Assembly: GCA_000697475.1 (NCBI GenBank) | Contig: JNEU01001131.1 | Span: 186,001-250,000, forward strand | Direction of reading: 5' to 3' | Source of the DNA: Lichtheimia corymbifera B2541 | Taxonomy: Eukaryota > Mucoromycota > Mucoromycetes > Mucorales > Lichtheimiaceae | Length of the DNA stretch: 64,000 nucleotides | Part shown: positions 13,901 to 26,021 of the stretch, in pieces | How positions within the stretch are numbered: the first letter of the stretch is position 1 | Layout: every line of letters begins with the position of its first letter | Notes under the pieces: model-generated | The model's input: the letters and a program-made list of their open reading frames with translations, nothing else | The model's database searches: none | What the model was told of the DNA's origin: nothing | Made by a program: the position numbers and the translations under genes

Positions 13901-14324
13901 TGGCAACAATAACAACCCACATGCATCCATGATGATGCCACCTACATCGATGGGTGTTCAAGGCGGCAATCCACATGCTTCAATGATGATGCAACAACCA
14001 CCCAGCTCTATGCCCAGTGGTAGTAATGCCAATACGAATCCACATGCTTCGATGATGATGCCTCCTTCAACCATGGCTGGCATGAATGGTGGCAATGGTG
14101 GTGGTGGCAATGGCCATGCTTCAATGATGATACCCATGATGGATCCACGGATGTCAATGATGCCTCCCAATATGATGATGTATGGTGGCGGTATGTGGAA
14201 CGGCCAACAGCAACATTTTGGTCAACAACAACAACAGTTTGGTATTCCGGAAGAAGATGATGAAGACGATGATGTGCCACTTGGTGCTGGCAGCCAAGCA
14301 AAACCCTCCTCCTCTAAAAAGTAG
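10948..14324 (+). CDS. Caf120/Skg3-like PH-domain protein
   Basis: Two exons (10948-13638 and 13704-14324) give 1103 residues. After a Pro-rich N-terminus, residues about 135-250 form a PH domain (AKVYMEGYLYRKSER, WVRTYVELCGPVLTMWD). A second PH-like segment follows (SFLQVRFAGVNEWQKYWVVV). This tandem arrangement matches the yeast Caf120/Skg3 family, linked to CCR4-NOT and to bud-site/cell-wall functions. The middle is low complexity: poly-Q, long Asp/Glu/Ser tracts near codons 590-615 and 710-735. The segment AEYAKATGQPLVSI precedes the splice. Exon 2 is almost entirely Met-rich repeats (PRMSMMPPNMMM, NPHASMMMPP), then a Q-rich stretch and an acidic end. Family assignment is by motif; the biochemical role is inferred. 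Confidence 0.85.
13704..14200 (+). repeat. tandem Met-rich coding repeats
   Basis: Several imperfect copies of a unit encoding MMDPRMSMMPPNMMM alternate with units encoding NPHASMMMPP inside exon 2 of the PH-domain gene. The DNA copies are near-identical in places (ATGATGGATCC, ATGTCAATGATG), which suggests expansion by slippage or unequal exchange. Confidence 0.9.
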
Positions 14325-14973
14325 CCACCATCAATTCTCCTCTGTCTCGTTTTATTCACCACCCCAATCATTAATCTAATATAAAGACATCCTCTAACAT
14401 TATATATCATTGTCTTGCATGAATGTTACACGCATAAGAGTGCTGAGGGGGGAGGGAAATGATCTCAAGTTTGATTGACCAACCAATATTTTCATATTCC
14501 GATGTAAATGGGGAGCGGGCGGCTGGCAGCACCAGGTCTGAGCGAAGCATCCATCCAATAGTACCTCCTCTTTCACGCCGCGTAAGGTATGTAACCATCT
14601 CATATGGATAAAGGGAAAGGGAAAAGGATGAGAGTGAAGATATGGGATGGATGAATGAAATCAATGGCGGATGCATCGATACAAATGAGCGAAACGACAC
14701 ACACACACACAATCAACCATCACAGCCCAATCCATCGAAACTCTACAGCCAACGAAGATACTCGAACCACATATATCAACACACACATACACACACAACC
14801 CATATTATATCATTTATTGAAAGGGATGAATGGATGAATGGATGGATGAATGGATGGATGGATATTGTGTACAGTCGACTCTTATGTCAGCTATTCGGCC
14901 ATGATGTGGGAGGGAGGGGAATGCATATATATGACAATGGGATAATGAACTAAACGATTCGATATAGCAAACA
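14325..14973. other. intergenic, upstream of eL6
   Basis: No gene seen. It contains a CA-rich stretch (about 14698-14712 and 14780-14800) and a short GGAT/GAAT minisatellite at 14825-14863, and should hold the eL6 promoter. Confidence 0.6.
14825..14863. repeat. GGAT/GAAT short tandem repeat
   Basis: About nine imperfect copies of a tetranucleotide, GGATGAAT and GGATGGAT mixed, about 110 bp upstream of the eL6 start. Confidence 0.9.
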
Positions 14974-15798
14974 ATGGCCCACGCACCCAGAAACAGCTTC
15001 CTTGTTCCCGGCGTTGCCCGTTACAGCCGTTCGGCTATGTATGCCAAGAAGGCTCTTCACAAGCGCCAAAAGAAGGGTGTCACTGCTCCTGCTAAGCAAG
15101 CTGCTGCTGACAAGACCGTTGAAGTCAAGGGTGCCAAGAATGGTGGCAAGCGTGTGATCCCTGCTGAAAAGGCTCCTCGTTTCTACCCTGCTGAAGATGT
15201 CCCCAAGCCCAAGGTCTCCCGCAAGTCTCCCAAGACTGCTGCTCTCCGTGGCTCCATCACCCCCGGCACTGTTGTCATCCTTCTTGCTGGTCGTCATCAA
15301 GGCAAGCGTGTTGTTGTCCTTAAGCAACTTGCTAGCGGTCTCTTGCTTGTCACTGGTCCTTTCAAGGTCAACGGTGTCCCTCTTCGTCGTGTCAACCAAG
15401 CCTACGTCATTGCCACTTCCACCAAGGTCGATATCTCTGGTGTCAAGGTATGGTATCACACACACATGTTGTTGAGAAGGAAGGATGATATTTATATGGA
15501 TATATAGGTTGATGACAAGATCAACGATGCCTACTTCTCCAAGAAGGGTGCCAAGCAACAAAAGCAATTCCTCGAAGGTGAACAGGTAAGGACTTTTTAT
15601 ATAAAGTTACCTCGACAACCAATTAATGTCATGATATAGCAAAAGAAGGCTGCTCTCCCTGAGTCCAAGGTTGCTGACCAAAAGGCCGTTGACAAGGCTC
15701 TTCTCGAATCCATCAAGAAGACTCCTTTCCTTACTCAGTACTTGGCTTCCACCTTCACCCTTAAGAAGGGTCAGTTCCCCCACGCCATGAAGTTCTAA
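14974..15798 (+). CDS. RPL6: 60S ribosomal protein eL6
   Basis: Large-subunit ribosomal protein. Exons 14974-15447, 15508-15585 and 15640-15798 give 236 residues. The basic N-terminus is followed by the eL6 core: [40 protein letters not shown] and [20 protein letters not shown]. The C-terminus has [20 protein letters not shown]. All introns have GT-AG borders and are in phase. Codon use is strongly biased to C-ending codons (CTC, GTC, ATC), as expected for a highly expressed gene. A poly(A) signal AATAAA lies 27 bases after the stop. Confidence 0.97.
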
Positions 15799-16651
15799 GT
15801 GGTGCTCTTTTCCCATCTTTTCATAATAAAGATCCATTCTCAGGACAATATACACAGCAGCTGGATGATGTTGAGGATAAAAAATTATAATTCGCTATAT
15901 TTAAAGCGTCGTCATTATTGGATCAAATTTAGGGGCTAGCGCACTATTATGCATGATGATGGCTCGTGCGCCTTATGGTAGTAGTATTGGGTCAAGTGAA
16001 GCATCCAAAAGCTTTCAGTTTTAATAGGCGAGATGCACACATGACATTCAGCGCACATGATAAGGTACCAGGAAATCCCGAGAATAGAATACATGTTAAA
16101 AACAAGTCTTCTGATGTCATGCCAACATTAAGCTATTTCTCTTTTATGCATCCCACTATCGTATCGTATATACGTAACGCCACTGTACATTACATCTGCA
16201 AGTATAAGATATTGCAGTAAGATGATCAATTGTCCCCCTGGCTTTCCTGTCGAATACAGTATTGCATGTAATGCATCAAAGGTGCCATGCATGATTCTAT
16301 GCATGCTACGAGTGGGTTTGTTTCAGAATCAGAACCTGAAGTAAAAGAATGCCGACAAGCGGGAGGAACGACACCGATTGACAACAGGGATTATTGCCAT
16401 GGAAATCAAAGGGATGATGCATGCACCCCAATGGATGACCAAATATACCGATCATTACAATAAGACTCGCGCTAATAATTGATACTGAAGCGTGTTTGTT
16501 GCATGTACAATGGTATCTAATTTTCCCAGACCAGTGGTGATGCATGACATCATTGAGTCACCAATTTGATAGCGTATGCGTTGCCAAGAGCGCTACGCAA
16601 CTGCCTTTCCACTCTTCTCTTTTTCTTTTTCCTTTCTTAATCGCCACTATC
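15799..16651. other. intergenic, upstream of the aspartic protease
   Basis: No gene seen. The last 45 bases before the protease ATG are pyrimidine-rich (CTCTTCTCTTTTTCTTTTTCC), a likely promoter/leader. Confidence 0.55.
15825..15830 (+). terminator. poly(A) signal of eL6
   Basis: Canonical AATAAA 27 bases after the eL6 stop codon. Confidence 0.65.
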
Positions 16652-18232
<1,581 letters not shown>

Positions 18233-18345
18233 ATTGATATCTCCGAGTAGATTTTGTAGCAGCAGTGTCATTCTTTCTCTCTTTTTTTTTCTTATATTGT
18301 TCCCACGTCTTTTTATCCCAATTGTTGATAAACGTACAAACTCTT

Positions 18346-18362
18346 TATATATATATATAAAA
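18346..18362 (+). promoter_or_regulatory. TATA-rich element before macro-domain gene
   Basis: An uninterrupted TA run ending in AAA directly abuts the ATG at 18364. Because it touches the start codon it may be a 5'-leader feature or a poly(A)-site element of the protease rather than a true TATA box. Confidence 0.35.
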
Positions 18363-18363
18363 C

Positions 18364-19513
18364 ATGGCTACTATCGCTGAACGTGGTCTTGCCCACTTGA
18401 AGACATTGTACGGCTCCGAGGCTGCTATCAACCAGGAAGCTGCACGTCAACTTGCTTCCAAAGTGGCTCTAAGGTGCGCGTTGTATTTGTTGCTTTGACG
18501 TATTTGCTTATCCTTGTTTCCATCAGCTCTCAAGACATCACCAAACTTAATGTCGATGCTATTGGTATGGCAGAACCAACATGGACCTCTGCATTGTAAA
18601 CTCATTAGTAGTGCTTATATAGTCAACGCTGCTAATAACTCACTGCTCGGTGGAGGTGGAGGTAACATGATCAATATCTATGATGATGATATGACAGCTG
18701 ACACGTTACTGGATAGTGGATGGCGCCATCCATAGGTAATGTTACTACGCGTATATACCAAGATAGCTTCCGTTGATTGACATGGCAAGAATTTAGAGCT
18801 GCTGGACCAAAGCTATTGGAAGAGTGTAGAACACTGAAAGGATGCAAGGATGGTGTAAGTTGATACGCATGCAACAATCAACATTGTACTCATTGTTTTC
18901 TTTGTTCAGGAAGCCAAAATCACTAAAGGTAGGAGGAAAAAAGGATATCTTGATCGATCTATCATCGCTTACAACCCCACTCGTTTACATCAGGATACAA
19001 TCTCCCTGCCAAACGTAAGTATTGCATTCATACGACTTTTCAGCGTTATATCTCACCACGTCTCTCTCTTACATAGATGTCATTCATACGGTGGGACCCC
19101 AAACAGAGGACAAAAGACTGTTGACAAGCTGCTACTGGGAGTCGTTACGTGTATTGGAAGAGAACAACCTTGATTCAATTGCTTTCCCATGCATCGCCAC
19201 AGGTGTATACGGCTATGACAAGGAACGTGGTGCAAACGTTGCTCTTGGAACTGTGCGTCGATACCTCGAGAAAAGCGACAAGGTTAGTGTTTTGCCGAGG
19301 AGGAGCATGTATCATTGTCGTTGTGCTCACCGTTTGGAATATACCTTTCAGATTGACAAGGTGATTTTTTGCCTCTTCAATGACAAGGATAAAGCTATCT
19401 ACAAAGGTAAGTTTATTGATCATTGGTGTATACGGGGATACAGTACTCAGTCATAGGTGAACATAGAACTGTTGCCTATTTACTTCCCTGGAAGCTCCAT
19501 CAACTTTGTATGA
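18364..19513 (+). CDS. macro-domain ADP-ribose hydrolase/binding protein
   Basis: Macro domain of the MACROD type, which binds ADP-ribose and often removes mono-ADP-ribose or deacetylates O-acetyl-ADP-ribose. Ten exons keep phase and give 203 residues: 18364-18473, 18527-18564, 18623-18661, 18717-18735, 18797-18854, 18910-18928, 18994-19014, 19077-19282, 19352-19406 and 19467-19513. Splicing rebuilds the motifs DITKLNVDAIVNAANNSLLG, GGGGVDGAIHRAAG, AKHVIHTVGP and FPCIATGVYGYD, including the catalytic-loop glycines. Three exons are only 19-21 nt, two of them inside core motifs. It starts 131 bp after the protease stop on the same strand. The family is very likely; the substrate is unknown. Confidence 0.92.
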
Positions 19514-19823
19514 GAAACAAGAGAGACATTGAGCAACAAAATAAAACAACAACCGAGATCATCCCAAAAGTACGATGTTTCAGGACTGTTTGGCACAGCA
19601 GATATTGAGCGGATGAGGAGGGATCGTGAGACAGTGGGAATGTGATATAGATTATCATCATGGTGATATGGCGTGTGCAAATATCTAGGTATGTATGTTC
19701 ATTCATATCTCGGCAATTGGTTCTCCCTCAACTCAATGTATAAGGATGTGCAACAGCAAATCACATATTTGTGAATCACAGCGATCCATATATGGCACGC
19801 ATCAAGTATGGCAGAAAATGGGA

Positions 19824-19913
19824 CTCAGGTGGATCAAGAATCATTATGAAGACGTGGGGATCGTGCTGCTCAGGTGGATCAAGCATCATCATGAAGACAT
19901 GAGGATCGTGTTG
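19824..19913. repeat. 45-bp tandem duplication (2 copies)
   Basis: Two adjacent copies beginning CTCAGGTGGATCAAG at 19824 and 19869, differing at a handful of positions. The period is a multiple of three. Confidence 0.9.
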
Positions 19914-21082
19914 AACATCATGTGTCAACTGCGTAAGTGAAACTTTGATCTGCTTACAAAGAAAACATTTACCGGTGGCTGCATGCTGACAGGTTCTTTG
20001 CCTTTTTTGACCATTCACGTTTGATGTGGTTGGGAAGAGAGAGCGTGTGTATAAGGAATCCCGGATCAGCGTCATGCAAAGGCTAATTCATGCTGAATAT
20101 CACCAGCAGCGCCGCTATTTCTTTTTTCCAATATCGGATGTCCTCATGAAGGTGCGTGATTTTCCCTGGTTCACAAAACACATTGACAGGTTGGCCCGTG
20201 ATTAATAAGGTTTTGGTGATCCATTTGCCGTAGTAGGCTATGCAGGGTGTATACGTACATGGGAAATAGGCAAAAGGCAAGGATATCTTTGTTGTGGATG
20301 GTTCCGGCGATCTGGAGCAGCTGAACTTGGTGGTGGCTTGCACGCGGGATCTTCTATCAATACCTGTACTTTCCCGCCTTCCCCCGAGAACAATACCGGA
20401 AAAAGGATTTTCAAGTTAAGCTCTTGTCAGCAGCTGTCATCCATGCACAGACATCTGACACACGCCCACACACACACACACGCACATCAGGTCCATGCTA
20501 TTGCAAAAGCACAAAGTGAGTACATAGCTTGATATCATTGTTGAATATATTGATTCTTATAACGCTCATTTTTCTACGCCAAGGCAGCACACGCAACTCA
20601 GCGGTTGGGGAAGATATAGAAAAGTTCGCTCGGCAGCATTCCTCTTTTGTATCATAATCCAGGTACCTATGCAACTATGTGCATACCCTTTTATGTATCA
20701 GCTTCATGAGCTTATATTCTTTTCTTTTACATCCAAACAGCCCTTGTTATACGTTATCATCATGTAAAGAGGATGGTAGGCATAAGGCGATTTTGGCAAT
20801 AAACCTGTTTTCTAATATGAAGTTTTCGGCAGATCGATCCAGGCACATAGCATATATTAATGGTGAACAACAATGACTACTTTTGGTGCTGCCAAACCCA
20901 AAGTGGATTGCCTGTCACCCATTATTCTACCCGAAATGGGGCAACCACAAGGATGACAAAGCGCGTTGGGATGTACCATGATCGGAGCGGATGGGGAATC
21001 AAAAAAGTGGTGCACGCACCCCACAGGCTGTCCCTCGGGTGACCTGCCATTCCGGAACATCGCCATCTTTTGGACCCTGCAT

Positions 21083-21090
21083 TATAAAAG
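21083..21090 (+). promoter_or_regulatory. TATA box of acetyl-CoA hydrolase gene
   Basis: TATAAAAG 107 bases before the ATG, followed by a pyrimidine-rich leader. Confidence 0.55.
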
Positions 21091-21189
21091 GACCTGCTGT
21101 CAAAACCATCCATGCAACTCAATCAGCAAATCCTTTTCACTTTTTTTTTACTCTTATTCCTTGCCTTACATTTCCATCATCATCATACC

Positions 21190-23074
21190 ATGTCTGCTGT
21201 CAGCGCTGCTTTGAAATCGCGTATTCGTCGTCCACAACTTCTCAAGAAGGTCATGAAGGCCGAAGATACCGTTCCCATCTTCCAAGATGGCCAATATCTT
21301 GGATGGTCTGGGTTCACTGGTGTTGGGTAAGTCACTATCTCATATCTACAAAAGAATCTCGATGACTGATAACTTTTATTTGCATAAAACACAGCTATCC
21401 AAAAATGATCCCAGCTGCACTTGCCGATCACGTTGAAAAGAACAATCTCCAAGGCAAGATGAAGTTCAACTTGTTTGTCGGTGCATCCACTGGTGCCGAG
21501 ACTGAAGATCGCTGGGCTCGTTTGGATATGATTGACCGCCGTTATCCCCATCAAGTGGGCAAGAATATCAAAAAGGGCATCAATGAAGGCCGTATCCGCT
21601 TTGCTGATAAGCATCTGTCAATGTTCCCGCAAGATTTGCTCTATGGTATGTGTGTAACACAAGCTCATCATTGTCTCCTCGGGTCATGTGCTAAAAAGAG
21701 ATGCAACGTTTATTAGGCTATTACACCAAGGACAAGCCCAACAACAAGCTTGATGTAGTTATTGTCGAAGCTACTGCTATCACTGAAGATGGTGCTATTG
21801 TTCCTGGTGCCTCTGTTGGTGCCACACCTGAATTGCTCCAAATGGCTGACAAGGTCATTATCGAAGTCAACACTCGTATTCCATCTTTTGAAGGCCTTCA
21901 TGATATGGTGATGGGCTGCAAGCCTCCTCATCGCAAGCCATACCTTATCATGAACACTGAGGATCGTATTGGCACGGTATGTATTATAAAATTTTGGGTC
22001 GGAGCGTACTTGAAGACATCGGGTTGGGGAAGAAGTGACAAAAAGAAAGCACGCCCTAATTTTCCACGGATGGATTGCCATTTTTAGACTGCCCTCCCTA
22101 TCGATCAAGACAAGATTATCGCTGTTGTTGAGAGTGATCGTCCAGATAATACTGGTCCCAATTCGCCTGCTGATGCCACCTCCGAAGCTATTGCCAGCCA
22201 TCTTATTGAATTCCTCTCTCATGAAGTCAAAATGGGCCGCCTTCCCGATAACTTATTGCCTTTGCAATCGGGTATTGGTAACATTGCCAACGCTGTCATT
22301 GGTGGTTTAGCCAAATCACCTTTCAAGGATGTCACTGTGTAAGTTATCATCATCATCATAATTGGGCACCCTGAATTATATGCTGACATAAACATGCATA
22401 GCTTTACTGAGGTGTTGCAAGATACTTTCCTTGAATTCTTTGATTCCGACAAGCTCAAGTTTGCCAGTGCCACATCGATTCGTTTCTCGCCTGAAGGATT
22501 TGATCGCTTCTACAACAACTGGGAAAAGTATAAGGATCGTCTTTTGTTGCGTTCTCAACAAGTCTCCAACTCGCCTGAAATCATTCGCCGTCTTGGTTGT
22601 ATCGCTATGAATACCCCTGTTGAAGTGGATATCTATGCACATGCCAATTCTACTATGGTGTGCGGTTCTGGCATGTTGAATGGCCTTGGTGGATCTGGCG
22701 ACTTTTTGCGTAACGCATCCCTGTCAATTATGCATACACCCTCGTCTCGTCCTTCAAAGACCGATCCTACTGGTATCTCGTGCATTGTTCCATTTGCTAC
22801 CCATATCGATCACACCGAGCATGATCTCGACATTATTGTGACTGAACAAGGTCTTGCCGATGTTCGTGGTCTTTGCCCACGTGATCGTGCTCAAGTCATC
22901 ATTGACAAGTGTGCCCATCCTGATTACAAGCCTCTTCTTCAAGACTACTTTGACTTTGCCACTAAGCGCTGTCTTGCCGCTGGTCGTGGCCACGAGCCCC
23001 ACATGCTTGAAAAGGCATTCAAGATGCATACCAACCTTACGGAAAAGGGTACCATGAAGATTGACTCTTGGTAA
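21190..23074 (+). CDS. ACH1: acetyl-CoA hydrolase / succinyl-CoA:acetate CoA-transferase
   Basis: Mitochondrial CoA-transferase of the Ach1 family, moving CoA between acetate and other acids. Exons 21190-21326, 21395-21645, 21717-21976, 22088-22338 and 22402-23074 give 523 residues, nearly the size of yeast Ach1. Motifs include [19 protein letters not shown] near the start, [15 protein letters not shown] and [20 protein letters not shown]. The GxGxxGDFxRNA-like segment reads [15 protein letters not shown], and the C-terminus has [20 protein letters not shown]. Every splice junction is GT-AG and in phase. Codon use is biased, suggesting good expression. A classical mitochondrial presequence is short but the N-terminus is basic ([14 protein letters not shown]). 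Confidence 0.96.
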
Positions 23075-23811
23075 ACGAGGGAAGCTCCTTGTTCGTCGCA
23101 TCATCTCTTTTACAACACATAGCACACACACACACACTCACTCCGCATCTTTATTCTCACATTTACATCACATCAACCATTAGCATAATTGCTTCTCCCC
23201 CATACACCTTGTACATACCTTACTTAGAATTAACCAAAAAGGCATTTCTGCTCTAATACAGTTTCGTTTTTGCTACTGCTAAATACAAAAAGAGCCGCAT
23301 GAATATGTTCGCATCATGATGTTTTCTCACATCTTTGTAATGTTGTGACACTGTGACATGGGTATACCCTGTTATGTGTCTCGTGTCCCATTGTAGCATT
23401 CGATCGCGTAGTTGTGGATCTCACGCTTGGTTTCCCCGCCATAACATTATGAACTGTGCGACGCTGTTTATGTGCTCACAAGAACGTGTGCATATCAAAA
23501 GAGGAAAGATCAGGTACACAAATTCCTCTGCATTGTACGACCCTGATTATGTATTCATCCCGCATGTCGATTATACACGCCAATCCCCTCTTTCTATGGC
23601 GATTCATGCCTATACCATATCCATGGTTGTGTACGTGAAATATATATCGGCGTGTGTATAGGAGTTTCCTGTTATGACCCAGGGCAAGGGAAGCTAAAAA
23701 TCGCATTTACCCGCCTTCGTTTGTTGTCGCGTGTATATATAAACTACGTTGAAGAGTAAACATTAAGACGATCTTGTATCTTGTCATCGTCGATCTCTCC
23801 TTGGTGCAAAC
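23075..23811. other. intergenic, lipase promoter
   Basis: No gene seen; + strand ORFs at 23353-23661 lack motifs. The lipase TATA box lies at the end of this gap. Confidence 0.55.
23734..23743 (+). promoter_or_regulatory. TATA box of lipase gene
   Basis: TATATATAAA 69 bases before the lipase ATG. Confidence 0.6.
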
Positions 23812-25277
23812 ATGATGGCTACTACTCATATGCATTGGATCCTTTTTTCATTGGCCATGATGCTATTGGCAACATTGTCAATGGCACATCCTGCCATCAC
23901 TACCACTACCACCCATCGTACTCGACGCTCTCCTGACTATGAGCTCATCAAGCGAGCCACTGAACATGATCCTGAAAAATGGGCCTTGGATCTCAATGGT
24001 GCTTTGCCTAATGGAACCAAGAACAAGTCAGGCTATGCTATGGATTGCACTGAGTATCCTCAATCCGTTTCCAAGGCATTATCAGGCGCCACTGCTCGTG
24101 CAGCTGATGGTGTTGTTAATGCAACCGACAAGCAAGTCAAAGATCTCAAGTGGTATATGGCCCTATGCACCAATGTCTACTGCCCCAATGTCATTGTCAA
24201 TGATGTTTGGGATTGTCCTTACTGCAACATGACCGATGACTTGGATATCATCAAGACATTCAACACCAAAAAGGAGGATACCAATGTGCTCGTGGCTCGT
24301 GGTGACAAGGAAAAAGGCATCTTTATTGCATTCCGTGGCAGTGGATCAGCAAAGAATTGGATTGCTGTAAGTTGTATATTTCAAAGACGATGGTAGTAGT
24401 AGTACAGTAGTAGTAATCTCACAATCCTCAATTAGAACTTGGATTTCATCCTTGTGGATTATCCACCAGCTGATGGCACTAAAGTACACAAAGGTACGGA
24501 ATCTGATATACTTAATACTCACGTACAGAAAGTGTAACGTCACACGCGTATTAGGTTTCTTTGATAGCTACAATGATGTCGCGAATGAGCTCACTCCCCT
24601 GGTTAAAGAACTTGCGGGGAACTACTCCGATTATGCCATTCATGTCACAGGGTAAGTTATCCAAAAAGGAGAAAAAACGATCAATAATGATTCACACGCT
24701 CGCATCATTGTTTACAGCCATTCGCTCGGTGCCGCTACTGCTCTCCTCTGCGCCATGGATCTGTATGAACAAGGATTAAAGCCATCGCTTTACACCTTTG
24801 GTGGTCCTCGTGTGGGCGATCCAGCTTTTGCAGAATACGTTGTTGGTACCAAGATTTTGTATGAGCGTACTGTCAACAAGCGAGACCGTAAGTGCAGTAC
24901 AAACATGTTGTAGTAGTAGTAGTAGCGATAATCACTCATTTCACGTGCTCAGTTGTTGCTCACTTGCCACCCGCTGCATTTGGCTATCGTCATGCTGGCC
25001 AGGAATTCTGGATCACTGAGGACGAATCTGTTGGTAAGTGGGGTCTCATCTACATGATGCTTGCTCTCTTTTTTCTCTGTATATTTACAAGAACACATGT
25101 ATAATAGTGATTTGTCCCAATGGTGTTGAGTCGGACTCATGCTCCAATTCCATTGTTCCCTTTACCAGTACTTCGGATCACACTGAGTGAGTATACTTTT
25201 TTGAATTATTATCACGTGCACATCCACTCATTTTATACCCTCCCTATAGCTATTTTGGCTTGGACGCCAGCTGCTAA
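23812..25277 (+). CDS. secreted class 3 lipase (Rhizomucor miehei type)
   Basis: Extracellular triacylglycerol lipase. Seven exons (23812-24366, 24436-24493, 24555-24651, 24718-24887, 24953-25033, 25108-25186, 25250-25277) give 355 residues, close to the prepro-lipases of Rhizomucor. There is a signal peptide (LFSLAMMLLATLSMA), a propeptide with a dibasic-like site (HRTRRSP) and the oxyanion region FIAFRGSGSAKNW. The catalytic triad comprises Ser in TGHSLGAA, Asp in FGGPRVGDPAF and His in TSDHTDYFG. HLPPAAFGYRHAGQEFWIT and SCSNSIVPFTS are strongly diagnostic of the mucoralean enzymes. The nucleophile elbow is split by an intron after GGG. The neighbours show no lipid-degradation cluster. Confidence 0.96.
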
Positions 25278-25309
25278 GTAATATCATGTACAATCTACCA
25301 CTGTATGTT

Positions 25310-25315
25310 AATAAA
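25310..25315 (+). terminator. poly(A) signal of lipase gene
   Basis: AATAAA 33 bases after the lipase stop codon. Confidence 0.6.
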
Positions 25316-25438
25316 ATAACAAATCTTACAATGTCTAAAACACAAAGAGGGAGCGTGTGTGCGATGTTATTGACAAGAATTAATCATAAGAGCAAGGAGG
25401 CGAGTTAAACTATCAAATACAGCCTTTCTTCAAGAACA

Positions 25439-26016
25439 ATGAACCAATTGGACCCATTCTTTTCCGCTTTATCTCCTTTATCATTGCTTACGAGTGACCA
25501 TAGATCTATAATACTACAATACATCGGGAAGCCTCTTACGCTATATTACAAACGTGGACATGGTTGGCAACGAGATCTCGTATTCGCTATAATACATAGC
25601 CCTTTATTAATCCAACATCAATCACAAAAGGTAAGCTGAGAGGTACAATGGAATGCTCGAATGGGGGATATACATCGATTGGAAAGTTTTACCCTTTTGG
25701 GTATGCATTGTGTCAAGGTGGATGAATGAACTGGAGGTGATCTGTGATGGGTGGCTGTCAATTATATCACGACGTATCGAAGCATGAGTTGGATGATGAT
25801 GATTGTACATCGTTGACAGATTGCACAAGGAAGATTATGATGCTTGTTGCGTCGTCGAATAGCGTGTAGAGCAGCATACTTTGATGCACCGGTCTTTCAG
25901 GATGATAGCGTCAAGGTCAAGTTGACAGTGGAGACAAAGAACGAAGGATCCTTCCCTACGCGTTGTATACAACCAATCCCTTCCATCACATATATCAAAG
26001 ATCCATATCCATATCC
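25439..26016 (+). pseudogene. possible broken gene next to the inverted repeat
   Basis: An ATG at 25439 opens 64 codons (MNQLDPFFSALSPLSLLTSD at the start) that end at a good donor, GTAAGC, at 25631. A further open segment near 25894-26016 encodes VKVKLTVETKNEG and ends in DPYPYP then TAA six bases before the giant inverted repeat. I could not join these pieces in a single phase with convincing acceptors. It may be a real gene, a decayed gene, or chance. No family recognised. Confidence 0.25.
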
Positions 26017-26021
26017 ATAAG

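Larger units (their letters stand above)
19514..21189. other. intergenic, no supported gene
   Basis: Open segments at 19695-19940 (+) and 20083-20343 (-) have no recognisable domain and no phased exon chain. A 45-bp tandem duplication sits at 19824-19913. The distal end is the promoter of the acetyl-CoA hydrolase gene. Confidence 0.5.

Noticed and set aside
14950..15567. 205-codon ORF on the - strand
   Set aside because: Shadow of ribosomal eL6 on the opposite strand.
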